This document shows, piece after piece, positions 44,762-55,172 of a DNA stretch of 64,000 nt. Numbering within the stretch: the first letter of the stretch is position 1; each line of letters starts with the position of its first letter. This DNA is from Orychophragmus violaceus (lineage: Eukaryota > Streptophyta > Magnoliopsida > Brassicales > Brassicaceae): contig CM058234.1 of the NCBI GenBank assembly GCA_030180135.1, positions 34,940,766 through 35,004,765 of the forward strand. The letters run 5' to 3'. Under the pieces are notes generated by a model that was not told the DNA's origin, made no database searches, and saw only the letters and a list, made by a program, of their open reading frames with translations. A program made the translations under genes and the position numbers.

Positions 44762-45189
44762 GTATTTTTTAAAAGTTATGACAATTTTTTTTATAGGTCT
44801 CAGCGTCAAAAAGACAGGTGTACCCCTATAGATAAGAATAGTGACGGATAGATGCCACACGCCAGTTTTATCATAGATAGATGTCACCCGCCACAATTTT
44901 CCTATCTATCCTTCCTTCTTTTCTCGGATGGATACAGCTAGGTCTCATAGATACTATTCTTCTTCTTTTCTTGGATAGATACTATTCTTCTCTCTTTTAA
45001 TATTAGTCTTATTTCGAATATACATTTATGGATAATCATACTATGATCTATTAATGGATAACCATTTTAGTTTTGAAAAATAAACATGACTTGGTGGTTA
45101 GACAAAATAATTTTAAGGTAAAGAACTAGTTATATGTGATCTTTAAGGATGGATAATTGGCAAATTTGGTTTCGGGAGTGAGCTAAATT
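44762..45189. other. spacer right of element F
   Basis: No gene. A 60-70 base stretch around TTCGAATATACAT and TGGATAATCAT (45013-45075) is repeated at 45369-45430, so this may be the edge of the tandem array to the right. Confidence 0.5.
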
Positions 45190-46208
45190 ACCTAAATGAT
45201 GGATAATTTTGGTTTTTGAAGATAATACTCTAATGAATTATATGTGAAGATAGATACTAAGTAGGTAGCAGACCATGGATACATGTATATCCGTTCATAT
45301 TAGCATTGTCAAGTTAAGGTATCCATGAGAAGCGTCCAACATGATATAACTAGTTAATATTGGTCTTATTTCGAATATACATCAATGGATAAGCATACTA
45401 TGATCTATTAATGGATAATCATTTTAGTTTCATGTGAAGATAGATACTAAGTAGGTAACAAACCATGAATACATGTATGTCCGTCCATATGTAGAAGGTA
45501 TTAGCATTGTCAAGTTTGTTTATCCATGAAGAACGTACAACAAGAGATTATTGGTCTTTAGTTTTGTTTTTGAAGACAATACTCCAATGAATTATATGCA
45601 AAGATAGATACTAAGTAGGTAACAACCATAGATACATGTATGTCCATCCATATGTGGAAGGTATTAGCATTGTCAAGTTTGGTTATCCATGAAGAGCGTC
45701 CAACAAGATATTATTGGTCTTTAGTTTTGTTTTTAAAGATGATACTCCAATGAATTATATGTGAATATAGATACTAAGTAGGTAACAAACCGTGAATACA
45801 TGTATGTCCGTCCATAAGTGGAAGGTATTAGCAATGTCAAGTTTGGTTATCTATGAAGAACATACAACAAGATATTATTGCTTTTAGTTTTGTTTTTGAA
45901 GATAATACTCCAATGAATTATATGCGAAGATAGATACTAAGTAGGTAACAAACCATAGGTACATGTATGTCCGTCCATATGTGGAAAGTATTAGCATTGT
46001 CAAGTTTGGTTATCCATGAAGAGCGTACAACAAGATATTATTGGTCTTTAGTTTTATTTTCTGTAGATAATACTCCAATGAATTATATGTGAAGATAGAT
46101 ATTAAGTAGGTAATAAACCATATATACATATATGTCCGTCCATACGTGGAAGATATTAGCATAGTCAAATTTTGCTATCCATGAGAAGCTTCCAGCATGT
46201 GATATGAT
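45190..46208. repeat. tandem repeat, about 164-bp unit, six copies
   Basis: The landmark TAGATACTAAGTAGG occurs at 45251, 45441, 45605, 45768, 45931 and 46096, giving periods of 190, 164, 163, 163 and 165. Each unit also holds ATACATGTATGTCCGTCCAT, TTAGCATTGTCAAG and ATCCATGAAGAGCGT. The middle three are the most alike, so recent growth was internal. No coding potential was seen. Confidence 0.88.
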
Positions 46209-47181
46209 TGTGGTAGTATCCACGAGTGGCTCAGATTGTGGACACCTACTCTAAACTATCCATTCAAAACTTTCGTAATAAGTCCAATTTTGATTTTTTT
46301 TTTTTTGAATTCCGGTACATCGGCCGATTTTATCTCCATTCAGCCGGTTTATAATGTCAAAAACCTCCCCTCCGACAATCTATCAACCTTCAAAAAATGA
46401 TGGGGTGGAAATAATATAAAGTAAGAAAGAGAGAGGGAGGGGGAAAGAAAAAGAAGAAAAAAATAAAAATAAAAAGGATGGATAGTTAGGAAAGAGTAAA
46501 ACTATTTGTCGGAGTAGTCGCGGATAGGCTGTCAAGAGGCAATGGGGGGGGGAGTAGGGGCAAAACTGACTTAATTTCGGTGGGGCCTACAAAAAAGATA
46601 CAACTTTGCAAGTGTTATAAAAATATACAAAATTGTAAGTAAAACATACAAAAGATATAACTAGTGCAATTGACCCTAAATACTAAACTCAGAGAAAATC
46701 ATTATTACCCCTTATAATTCTAACAAAACACAAAGCAATTTTGTGAAAAAAAATCTTAAGAGAAAAATCGAGATTGTTGAGAAAACAACGGTAGACTGTG
46801 CACTTTTCTCGGGGGCAATTATGTATCTTTTTTACTTCAATTTTGTATTTTTTTCAAAACTCTTTGCATTTATGTATCTTTTTTGCAGGATCCACGCGTA
46901 AAAAGATTATTTTATCCTTACCGAAAATTAACTACTCTTTTTTGTTATTTTTTTTTCCTTTTCATTCTCTTTCTTACTTTTACATTTTTTCACCCTTTGT
47001 TTTTTGAACGGTGGATAGGATCCAATAGGTAAGATTTTCGGCCATTTAGATCACCGGAATGGAGAGAGAATCGATCGATCTACCGGAATTCCAAAAAAAA
47101 ATTTTGGACTTAAGAAAAAATTTACGAATGGATAGTTATGAGTAGATGTCCACAATATATATCCACATGGATACTACCACA
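46209..47181. mobile_element. foldback element with long inverted arms
   Basis: The left end TGTGGTAGTATCCACG and the right end CATGGATACTACCACA are inverse. Inverse similarity continues through GTGGACACCTACTC, AACTATCCATTC, GAATTCCGGTA, AAAGTAAGAAAGAGA and CAAAAAAGATACA. The arms are about 400 bases (46209-46660 and 46775-47181) around a short middle. Identity looks like 70-80% by eye. No ORF or matching TSD was found. A transcript would fold into one long hairpin. The family could be MULE-like or foldback; it is unassigned. Confidence 0.72.
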
Positions 47182-47185
47182 TACC

Positions 47186-47600
47186 CCTATTGTCCATCAT
47201 AAGTGTTTAGCATGTGATATAAATCATGGTAGTGCCCACGAATAATCGAACCAAAATATTTTGTGTCCACGGATCACAATAATGTGATCTCTTGACCATC
47301 CTATTGTACATCATAAGCGTTTAGCATGTGATATAACCGTGGTAGTGTCTACGAATAATCGATCCAACATACTTTTATATCCACGGATCATAAATATGTT
47401 AACTCTTGACCACCTATTGTCCATCATAAGCGTTTATCCATGGTAAGCATCTTGTTAACTATTGTCCATCATAAGCGTTTACCCATGGTAAGCATCTTGT
47501 TAAGCATCTTATCCATCATATGTTAAACCATCTTGTTAAGCATGAGATGTGATCATCCAACATACTTTTAAGCATCTTGTTAAGCATCTTGCTTTTAATT
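47186..47600. repeat. short tandem repeats (CTATTGTCCATCATAAG)
   Basis: The phrase CTATTGTCCATCATAAG or a one-base variant occurs near 47186, 47302, 47417 and 47459, followed by GTTTAGCATGTGATATAA or by CATGGTAAGCATCTTGTTA. Periods are about 115 and then 42. Phrases such as AGCATGTGATAT also occur left of the foldback element (46193), so the foldback element probably lies within this array. Confidence 0.7.
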
Positions 47601-47942
47601 TCTTTTTCTTTTTTAAACCTTAGGTGGTTTCAAAGTGACATTCTTTATTGTTTGGTGTTTGGTTTGCCTTCCCCGATAATCCCGCCCCAAGCCAGCTAAG
47701 CTGACGCAATTATTATCTATACCTTTAAATGATAAGTAATTTTGGGCGAATGCTGATTTGTCGTCACGAGAGGGTTCTAGAGGCGGATAATGATAACGTG
47801 GAAGTGTGACATGGCAAGCCCAAAAATAAACAAATGGGTTTGGGGTTCAATTTATTTACAGGAATACCATCAGCTCGATTTAAAGTTAAGCAATTAATTC
47901 ATTTCCTTAAAAAAATCATAATATCTTACTGAATATCCTATT
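47601..47942. other. spacer, nothing recognised
   Basis: Mixed AT-rich sequence between the tandem repeats and the hAT-like element. No gene, repeat or RNA was seen. Confidence 0.5.
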
Positions 47943-47950
47943 ATTTCGAG

Positions 47951-48558
47951 TAGGCCTGGGCATAAAAACCGGAACCGAAAAACCGAACCGGAACCGATCA
48001 AAAATATCGGTTCGGTTCCGGTCAAAATACCCATTGGGTATTGAGATTGTGGAACCGCGGGTACCGGTTCGGTTTCGGGTATTACTCGGGAACCGATAAG
48101 AGGAACCGATTACCCGAATATACATATACATTTATATATATAGTATAAGATTTTTTAGTATATCGGGTATTTTCTTAGTTTTTTGGGTATATTTTATTTT
48201 ATTGGGTAAAATTGTTTTTTACATTTCGGATATTTTTTGATATATCGGGTAATTTTTTTTATATTTCGGGTATATTTTTGACTTATTGGGTAATTTTGTT
48301 TTATATTTCGGGTATTTTTCTGACATATCGGGTAATTTTTCTTACATTTCGGGTATTTTTTGTCATATCGGGTACAAAATATCCGGAACCGATAAGAACC
48401 GAATTTTTTCGGGTATATTTTGGTTTTTCAACGTATGTACCCGAACCAACCTGGAACCGATGGGAACCGAACCAGAAAAAAATAAATACCCATTGGATCC
48501 TAAACCTCTGTATCCGAAATACCCGGAACCGAACCGAATACCCAATATCCCAGGCCTA
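47951..48558. mobile_element. hAT-like non-autonomous element (608 bp)
   Basis: The ends are inverse, TAGGCCTGGG and CCCAGGCCTA. An 8-bp duplication ATTTCGAG flanks them (47943-47950 and 48559-48566). Eight-base TSDs are typical of hAT transposons. Inside are many CCGAACCGGAACCG-like repeats and an array of TTTCGGGTATTTTT-like repeats, so much of it can fold back. It has no transposase and must have been moved in trans. Confidence 0.88.
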
Positions 48559-48689
48559 ATTTCGAGTTTGAAAAAAGATATTCTAAGGCATATACCAAGC
48601 TTTCGAGAGAAGTTTTGAAATCCTATATAAGGTGAGCTTGGGTGGCTTAGAAACACAAATCGTCTGCATCTTCCAAAATTTCAAGAAGC

Positions 48690-49750
48690 TTTCTGTCTCA
48701 TTTGTTTTTCTCATTGGGCGTGGAATTTTTCTTCCGGATCATCAAAACATTGGTCAAATGATCCGTTGTCATATCTATTGCTTTCTTATTCTTGCCGGTT
48801 TTCAAAGGATTTCTATGTTTTTGTTTTTTGGTTCTGTTTTGTTCGTTTGGTCCCATGAAAGAAGAAGTTCGGTTATCACAAAGCTAAGATCTAATGATTT
48901 GATGTGAACTAACAAACGTTTGAGATTGTATATAGAAAAGAGTGTGAGATCTAAAAGTCCGATTGGATGTTGTTGGCAAGACGTTGTTAGTTCACATCAC
49001 ATGACCCTTTGTCCCAATGAGCATATGGTCCGAATGAGTGTTTCTACTACTATAGACAAGGATTTGGTGGTAAAGAATGGATTTGGTGAAGACTTTTTTT
49101 AGTATTATATGAGATTCAGTCCGAATAAAGCCCGATCAAATACTCTTTAAAAGGATTTCTATTTTTTTTTGTTTTTAATTTTTTTTTGTTCGTTTGGTCC
49201 CATGAAAGAAGAAGCTCGGCAATCACAAAGCTAAGGTCAAATGATGTGATGTGAACTAACAAACGTTTGAGATTTTGTATAAAAAGGAGGGTGAGATCTA
49301 AAAGTCCGATTATTGGTTTTTGTCAGGACGTTGTAAGTTCACATCACATGTCCCAGTTTGACCTAATGAGCCTATAGTTCGAATAAGATTTTTCTATTAC
49401 CATAGACATTGATTTGGTAAATACTCTTTTGAGTATTATATGAGTTTCAGTCCCGATAGTTCGAATAAGGCCCGATCAATTCCTATTTTGGTAAATACTC
49501 TCTTATTTTTTCAGTTCATGGTAGTATTCTTCCGAATCAATATAAGTTTAATCAAATGATACAGTATAAATACTATTATTATCTTATTTGGGCTATGAAA
49601 ACGTATTTATGGTTTTAGTTTTTCATTTTGTTTTATTCAAATGCTCATGAGGGATACGCTCGGTAATAATTAGTTCGTCTCACATTCCCATGTTGTTCTA
49701 ACGAGCCTATAGTCCGAATAAGTGTTGTAAAATTGCAATAGACATAGAAT
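48690..49750. repeat. dyad-bounded repeat modules, right block
   Basis: These are further copies of the unit seen at 4157-6362. GTGAACTAACAAACG occurs at 48903 and 49249, each followed 75-90 bases later by CGTTGTTAGTTCAC or a variant (48984, 49329), then CACATGTCCCAG-like tail and GAGCCTATAG. Earlier and later partial copies lie at 48705-48900 and 49640-49750. As in the left block, an RPA-like gene follows downstream. Confidence 0.75.
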
Positions 49751-50708
49751 TGGTAAATGATTTTTTTAGTTGTGTATATAAAACAACTAAATCAGTATGC
49801 AAACAAATAACATAACATATTATTATGTTCTATTCGTAGTTAGCACTATCTTATAATGTGATTTAGTTGTGTATCTTCGAAATATGGTTTACAATAATTT
49901 TTACACAACCCTTGATGTAGACGCTCCAGGTTTTGACAATATTGCAAGTTAAACATCTTTGTATATCTGTTTGTGAATAAACTAGAAAATATATGGTTAA
50001 ACTGAATATCTTAACAAATTTGTTATTATGTAAACAAATTATTGATAGGTCAAGGTATAAAAAGGAATAAATTGAAAAATGTAAAAAAAATTGTATATCT
50101 CGATAGATGTCTATAAAATGAATAAATTTGAAAACATGCGACAATTACATTCCGAGTAACTCTATCGTTAAACAAAATATCCTAATTAAATCTAACAAAT
50201 ATTGTTCATTAGATTAAAAAAGAGAGAATAATTGTAGTTTTCAGATTTAGCAATAATTTAAACTGACAATCTTAAATATCGAATTATTACCATATAGTTG
50301 TATACATTGAACATTTTAACAAAAAAACAGAAATACCTATAAATGTACATAATAAAATCTTTAACAAGAATTATTATGTTCTCATGTTTAAGATAGGATT
50401 ATTGTTCACAAAGTAAGAGAATGTTCTACATTCAAATAATCTTTTGGTTATAGAACCTAACTAAATGTAACAATAATATATCATAACTAGATTGTAGTTT
50501 ACAAACTTAAACAATAATATATCCTAAAAGTATAAAATATATGACACTTTCCATATATTATTTATAGCTTTCAACGCACGCAAACACAAACGGCCACTTG
50601 CACCCGATATTCTCTTAAACCTACTTCTAACCTTCTATATATACAGGGAGATTTATTCAGTAGAGAAGTATACTTTTGAAACATTTTGATACTATTTCTA
50701 CAGCAAAA
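49751..50708. other. AT-rich spacer
   Basis: No gene or bounded repeat could be supported. A TATATATA-like stretch near 50635 lies about 70 bases before the RPA-like pseudogene and could be its promoter. Confidence 0.45.
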
Positions 50709-51836
50709 ATGTCGATTTTTATCAAAAAAAAAAAACAAAGCAGGTTACTATCAAAGAAATTATCCCCGCTTCTTTGGAGAAATACAAGATTAATGTGAAG
50801 ATACTTTCTTCAAGGAGGATTGTTTTTCCAATGTTTTAAAAGCCATTGAGATGGTTTTAGTTGACTCTGAGGTATTATTCTTAGTTACTACAATCTTATT
50901 TTAAACATCAAGTTTTTTTGTAACGATTGAACATTTTGAAATTGTTACGCATTTATTTTCGTATATATGATATACTAACTTTAGTTTTTTAAACCTCGAT
51001 AATCAAGGTACAAGAATACATGCAACTCTCGATCAGGACATGGCAAAGAAATTTGGCCAAACGTTGTTTGAAGATGAGCCAATTTGTAATGAAAGATTTG
51101 GATGTGTCACATATTCAAATGAATATAAGACTAATCATCTGCCTTTTAAAATGACGTTTACAAAGCAGACCAAAATCACATTGTGTGTGGACTTTCTTGA
51201 AGAGGTGGAAGAGAAGTATTTTGTTGGTTTTGATGAGATTCTTGTTGGTGATTTTGAGAAAAATGTTTTGATCGGTTCGTTATCTTTAACCTGCTTATTA
51301 AAAAAAGAATTTAAATATGTATTTATACATTATTTTTTACAATTGTTTGCAGACGTTATTGGTCAAATTGTTGCTATAGGGTCGCTAGATAATGTCAAAA
51401 ACAAAATGGAATGAGCACAAAAAGATTAAATCTTGAGCTGGGAAACGATTCATAAGTGTACATATATTATGTTTTATATTTTTATTAATTTTTTTTATTC
51501 ATATACTGTATCTCATTAATTTGCAGAGATTTGCGTTTAAAGTATACACTGTGGGGTGAATATGCTCAACAAGTGTTCGATTTCAATGCAAATAATGAAG
51601 GAGGTGAAATCATTTTTGTCATGAGATTTGCAAGCTGCAAATCTTATCAAGGTCAATTATCCGCGGTTTAACATTTAGATTTTTTGCTTATAATTATTTA
51701 ATTTAGATCTAAATAATTTGGTATATTAGTCATGTCTTCTTTTAAAACGAAGATGAATGGTCCATATCTAGTGGATTTAATTCAACCAAAGTTCTTCTCA
51801 ATCCAAACAGTTCTTACGTCAACAAGTTTCGTAAGA
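50709..51836 (+). pseudogene. RPA1-like OB-fold gene, fourth copy, broken
   Basis: It has the same family and exon order as the three copies at 6646-13076. Exon 1 begins near 50709 and has KEIIPASLEKYKINVKIL and later EMVLVDSE in a different frame, so it is shifted. Exon 2 (from about 51008) is open: GTRIHATLDQDMAKKFG, then YKTNHLPFKMTFTKQTK. Exon 3 (51353 on) has DVIGQIVAIGSLDNV. Exon 4 (from about 51527) has RDLRLKYTLWGEYAQQVFDF and VMRFASCKSYQ. The last visible exon (51751-51836) reads DEWSISSGFNSTKVLLNPNSSYVNKF and meets a GTAAC donor. The rest, if any, was displaced by element D at 51963. Confidence 0.78.
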
Positions 51837-51962
51837 GGTAACATTTTTATCTTTAAAATATTTTGTTTTTATAAATATTTATTTTCTAACTAAACGGGAC
51901 ATGTGTGTGTTTTTTAAAAAAATATTACCATCGGATAATCTTATGATTACCAATGGTGAATC

Positions 51963-52652
51963 TGTTGGGAGTGTCCTGAAATCTACCCGTACTATCTCTA
52001 GAAAGTATGATAAGTGTCGAGATCAGACATAAGTCATAAATACTGGGTGATCATGATGGCTTGCTAGAGTCCGCTCTTGATCTATAAGTTTAGGACTTAT
52101 TACCAGTATTGTATGATCCCAAAGGGTCACACACCATAGCTAACGGGAAAGTTAAGATGGAATTAATACGGTAAGATGCAGTAGCATTTACTGTATTTGT
52201 ACAGAGAGTTGGGCAGACAACAAATGGGCTTTTGTCTGATTTGTGTCTTGGGCCCAAAAGACTAATGAGCTATTAGTTTAATTAATTAATTAAACTTGGG
52301 CCCATTAGTGAAATAAGAAGGAACAAGGGTTGAAAAACCCTAGTATTCTTTTTGTTCTCCTGCGATTTTGGAGCAGCCCAGCCGTGGCTCTCTTTCTCTC
52401 TTGAATCTCTCTGTTGATCATCCATCCGGTCTAGCAGCCATCCGTGCTTGTAAGAGTGTGGATACTCAAGGAGGAATAGGTGATTCATCTGTTCTGGACT
52501 GATCTTGTCATTACCATCAATCCGCTGTGCAATCCATAGGTAATGTTACAGGTTTGTTTTATGATTCGTTTTGCAAGAACCTAGATCTGTTTAAGGATTT
52601 GTGTTAGGTTGTAATTGAGAATTAAACCTTGAATAAACACCATAATCCTTCA
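51963..52652 (+). repeat. 5' LTR of element D
   Basis: 690 bp, TGTTGGGAGTGTCC...ATCCTTCA. It lacks the paired palindromes. A TTAATTAATTAATTAA-like stretch lies near 52280. Confidence 0.94.
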
Positions 52653-52653
52653 G

Positions 52654-52665
52654 TGGTATCAGAGC
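52654..52665 (+). other. primer binding site of element D
   Basis: TGGTATCAGAGC one base after the 5' LTR, the initiator tRNA-Met site. Confidence 0.93.
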
Positions 52666-53041
52666 CAGGTCGTTAGGTTTTTGCTTTTTGGATCGATTTG
52701 AAAACTTGTTTATTAAAGTCGATTTCGTTTCATCGTTTTATTCGTTATCAAAACAATCGCATGTTGACTCAAGGTGAATTAATTGATCGATTGATAATTA
52801 ATTGGATAAGGTTAGCTATCGATGTTGTCTTGAAAACGAATTGGAAAATGTTCAATATCGATTTTTGTTTTTAGTGAAAGTCATGATCGATATTGATTGA
52901 ACAATGATTGAATTCTTCACGCTTGTTAATGTTTGGCTTGTTGACTTTGTTGTTTAATAAAGAATCGATCGATCATGCTTGTGACGAATTGGAAAAGTCA
53001 AACCGAAACTTTGTTTTTATTAACGATGATGATTTGTCTTC

Positions 53042-53088
<47 letters not shown>

Positions 53089-54281
53089 TTTGCTTGAAAC
53101 GACTTGTAAAAGATTGTCGCTAGTTGACATAATGATAATTAATTCGTTTGTGATAATTCAATAATGGATTCACTTTTTCAAATTGAATAATTGAATGTGA
53201 TACATGAGAATTACTTGATAGTTAAGTGATTGTTGAATTAATTTTCATTCGTTTGGAAAAGTCAATATCTCTTTTTGAATAAAGTGACAGATATTGTTAA
53301 GATTCGATTTGTTAAGACAAAATCGTTTCAATTAATTATTTAATTAATTATGGTTTAAGCGGTTAACCCAAATCGCGGTTTGCTAGAAATTATTTAATAC
53401 ATGGTATTATTTAATTTATGGTTAAACCGGATTTAAATTCATAAAATTGAATTTTAACCTAAACCGAAGGCTGGTCTAAGTTTGATTTGGTTGGACCAAA
53501 TAATTTAGAGCTGGTCTGGTTTAGTAAATAACCGATGGTTTTGATAGTTAATTTGGTCTTGGACCAGAATTAATAAACTGGATCGGTTATGTCAAATTAT
53601 TGGGCCAGCTGGAATTCTATGGTCTTGGGCCAAAGAATTGGGCCTATAATTTGTGACCCAACCCAAAATATTTAATGAAATATTTAAATTAGAAATTTCT
53701 ATTTTTAGTAAGTTACTAAATTTAGAAAGTTTCCAAAATAAGAAAGTTTCCCAAAATAGTAATCTTCTATTTTTGGAAATAAAACTTAAAAATCCTCAAA
53801 AACAATATCAAGCTTGGATGTCTTTCCAATCCTGTCAGCTACTTAACGCTTATTTGATTACAGATATGGCTTACAGTGTGAGGTGTCTGTTTTCGCGTAA
53901 GTAAAGTAGTATATAGTCACTAATTTCATTGGGAGTCCCAGACTTTAGTGATTATTTGACTGTAAGAGATTGGTTTCCTTGACTGGGCCATCGGGAGTCC
54001 CGGGCCTTGAGACAACTGGTGAATTTGGGCCTCGGGTCCAATTCACAACCGAGAGTTATTGGTTATAACTAGCTGTGTGTATGCTTACCAAGTATAGCTA
54101 ATTCTGGGTGACGGCCAGTGGCCCACTTTGGATTTAGCTAAACATGGGTCTCGGAATCATTGTATTCTTATGAGGTTAAACAAAGAAATTTTGAATGCAA
54201 TGCGAGTTTTCTTATAAGTTGTTAAGATTGCTCTTTTATGAACTAAATAACTTAAACTCTAATTATCTCTAAATTTCAGCT
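52666..54281 (+). other. leader of element D with a 40-base A run
   Basis: A 1.6-kb noncoding leader. It holds an uninterrupted run of 40 A (53047-53086) and short repeats around GAAAGTTTCC (53695-53780). It then shares sequence with the leader of C (GGGAGTCCCGGGCC, CAACCGAGAGTTAT in inverse orientation). Confidence 0.85.
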
Positions 54282-55172
54282 ATGACGAGCACAAACAATC
54301 AAAACACTTTCTCGATCCGGTATGTCCTTGAGATGGACAAACTGAACGGATCAAATTTCTTGACTTGGTCGCGGAACCTGAGGCTAGTCCTCAGGCAGGA
54401 GAGAAAGGACTATGTCCTTGAGAGAGCTCTCCCCGTGAGGATCGGGTCCAATGCCTCTCATGCAGTATATAATGCTTGGAATAAGCATTATAATGATGCG
54501 GTAGATGTGCGTGGTCTGATATTGGCTACCATGGACTCAGAATTGCGGAAGCAATATGAGAACATGGAGTCGCCAATAGAGATGATCAGCAGCCTGAAAT
54601 TGAAATTTCAGGAGCAGGTAAGAGTGGAGAGATACCAGTTGGTTAAATCTCTCACTAGCTGCAAGCTACCAAATGATCATCCAGTAAGTCCTCATGTCAG
54701 TAAAATGATGGGTTACATTGATAACCTGAGGAAACTGGATTATCCAGTTAGCCAGGAATTGGCAACTGAGATCATTCTGCAGTCACTGCCGTCAAGCTAT
54801 GATAAGTTCGTAAGGAACTATATCAAGAAAGGCTTAACGAAGACGTTGACTGAACTGCATGATATGCTCAAGACAGTTGAGCCAAACGTGAAGAGTACCC
54901 TGTACAATCTCATGAATGAGAAGGGTAGGTTTACTAAACATAATGCTGACAAGGGTGAAGACAAAGTTGTCCAGATTTTGAATCATGGCAAGCGTGTGTC
55001 TTCTGAGCCCGAGTCAGATACCTCTTACGTTGGTAAGTGCTGCTACTGTAAAGAGACTGGGCATTGGAAGATAGATTGCATTAAATTCATGGAAGATTAT
55101 GAGGAGTTGAAGTTGATGTATGAGACTACTTCCTCAGGTATTCATGTTATTACTTCAAGTTATACCTTGTAG
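54282..55172 (+). CDS. Gag of element D, open 296 codons
   Basis: The frame starts MTSTNNQNTFSIRYVL, collinear with the gag start of B and C. It runs through the conserved SPHVSKMMGYIDNLRKL and LATEIILQSLPSSYDKF to the zinc knuckle CCYCKETGHWKIDC near residue 247. It stops at TAG 55170-55172, where B and C read a Trp codon just before the protease site. Gag coats the RNA in the particle. The frame is uninterrupted although the pol beyond it is wrecked. The zinc-knuckle cysteines and histidine are all kept. Confidence 0.85.
   Translation: MTSTNNQNTFSIRYVLEMDKLNGSNFLTWSRNLRLVLRQERKDYVLERALPVRIGSNASHAVYNAWNKHYNDAVDVRGLILATMDSELRKQYENMESPIEMISSLKLKFQEQVRVERYQLVKSLTSCKLPNDHPVSPHVSKMMGYIDNLRKLDYPVSQELATEIILQSLPSSYDKFVRNYIKKGLTKTLTELHDMLKTVEPNVKSTLYNLMNEKGRFTKHNADKGEDKVVQILNHGKRVSSEPESDTSYVGKCCYCKETGHWKIDCIKFMEDYEELKLMYETTSSGIHVITSSYTL

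Noticed and set aside
46201..47190. MULE with 9-bp target duplication
   Set aside because: Flanks of the foldback element (TGATATGAT and TACCCCTAT) do not match.
48363..48656. 97-codon minus-strand frame across the hAT-like element
   Set aside because: It runs over the low-complexity CGGGTA repeats and past the element end; not credible.
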